In this document: positions 13,880 through 13,919 of the stretch, one piece after another | How positions within the stretch are numbered: position 1 is the stretch's first letter | How the letters are laid out: each line of letters begins with the position of its first letter | The notes under the pieces: generated by a model | Told to the model about the DNA's origin: nothing | Database searches by the model: none | Seen by the model: only the letters and a program-made list of their open reading frames with translations | DNA from: Anaerolineae bacterium | GTDB taxonomy: Bacteria > Chloroflexota > Anaerolineae > Aggregatilineales > Phototrophicaceae | Assembly: GCA_020848855.1 (NCBI GenBank) | Contig: JADLHH010000525.1 | Coordinates: forward strand, 1 to 13,919 | DNA: 13,919 bases | Reading direction: 5' to 3' | Program-made: the position numbers and the translations under genes

Positions 13880-13919
13880 GTCGGTGGCAGCAGCAGTAGG
13901 CTGTCGGTCGCTGGCTTAA

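Noticed and set aside
13815..13919. A 34-codon plus-strand frame from ATG 13815 ending exactly at the window edge
   Set aside because: No ribosome site, it contains the 13827-13842 inverted repeat, and it has no recognisable pattern.
13876..13919. A possible C-terminal tail (14 codons then TAA on the minus strand) of a gene beyond the right edge
   Set aside because: Too short to support; it would need the next few hundred bases.

Overview
The window is GC-rich bacterial DNA with twelve protein genes and no rRNA, tRNA, CRISPR array or transposase gene that I can see. The mix fits a Chloroflexota (Anaerolineae-like) genome: a class of glutamine synthetase with unusual motif spellings, a QueG with a HEAT-like tail, a long TPR-only protein, an SDR-type mannonate oxidoreductase, GTAGGGGC...GCCCCTAC hairpins and an ACTCAGY heptad array. 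This placement is inference from style and remembered family members, not from a search.

Layout. Positions 1-3253 hold a hexuronate catabolism group: a truncated class I aldolase/DapA-superfamily gene (minus, runs off the left edge), then uxaC (uronate isomerase) divergent from it, and an SDR matching the Bacillus-type fructuronate reductase. UxaC makes fructuronate from glucuronate and the SDR reduces it to mannonate. The dehydratase and the KDG steps are not in the window; the DapA-like enzyme might supply one of them. Positions 3350-4768 hold glnA (minus), followed by a 313-base divergent spacer with a TTGTCA-N5-TGACAA palindrome. Positions 5082-6140 hold an alpha/beta-hydrolase. Positions 6272-8405 hold three minus-strand genes: queG, a small CxxC metal-binding (HMA) protein, and a ParB/sulfiredoxin-fold protein. 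An intrinsic terminator and a heptad repeat array separate the last two. Positions 8472-9251 hold a SAM methyltransferase, divergent from queG across what looks like one symmetric -10 element. Positions 9279-13729 are all minus strand: an anchored secretory protein of unknown role, a 710-residue TPR protein, a tightly linked 93-residue membrane protein, and an MGT-type glycosyltransferase.

The most notable structure is not a gene. Six copies of a palindromic element of about 28 bases lie in six different spacers. Every copy is at the 3' side of at least one gene, three sit between convergent genes, and none is in a divergent promoter spacer. The outer arms keep GTAGGGGC/GCCCCTAC while the inner arms change in sequence but remain mostly self-complementary. 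One copy contains the stop codon of the methyltransferase and ends three bases from the stop of the converging glycosyltransferase. I see no complete new multi-gene system such as a defence island or a secondary-metabolite cluster; most protein genes are ordinary housekeeping or accessory metabolism.
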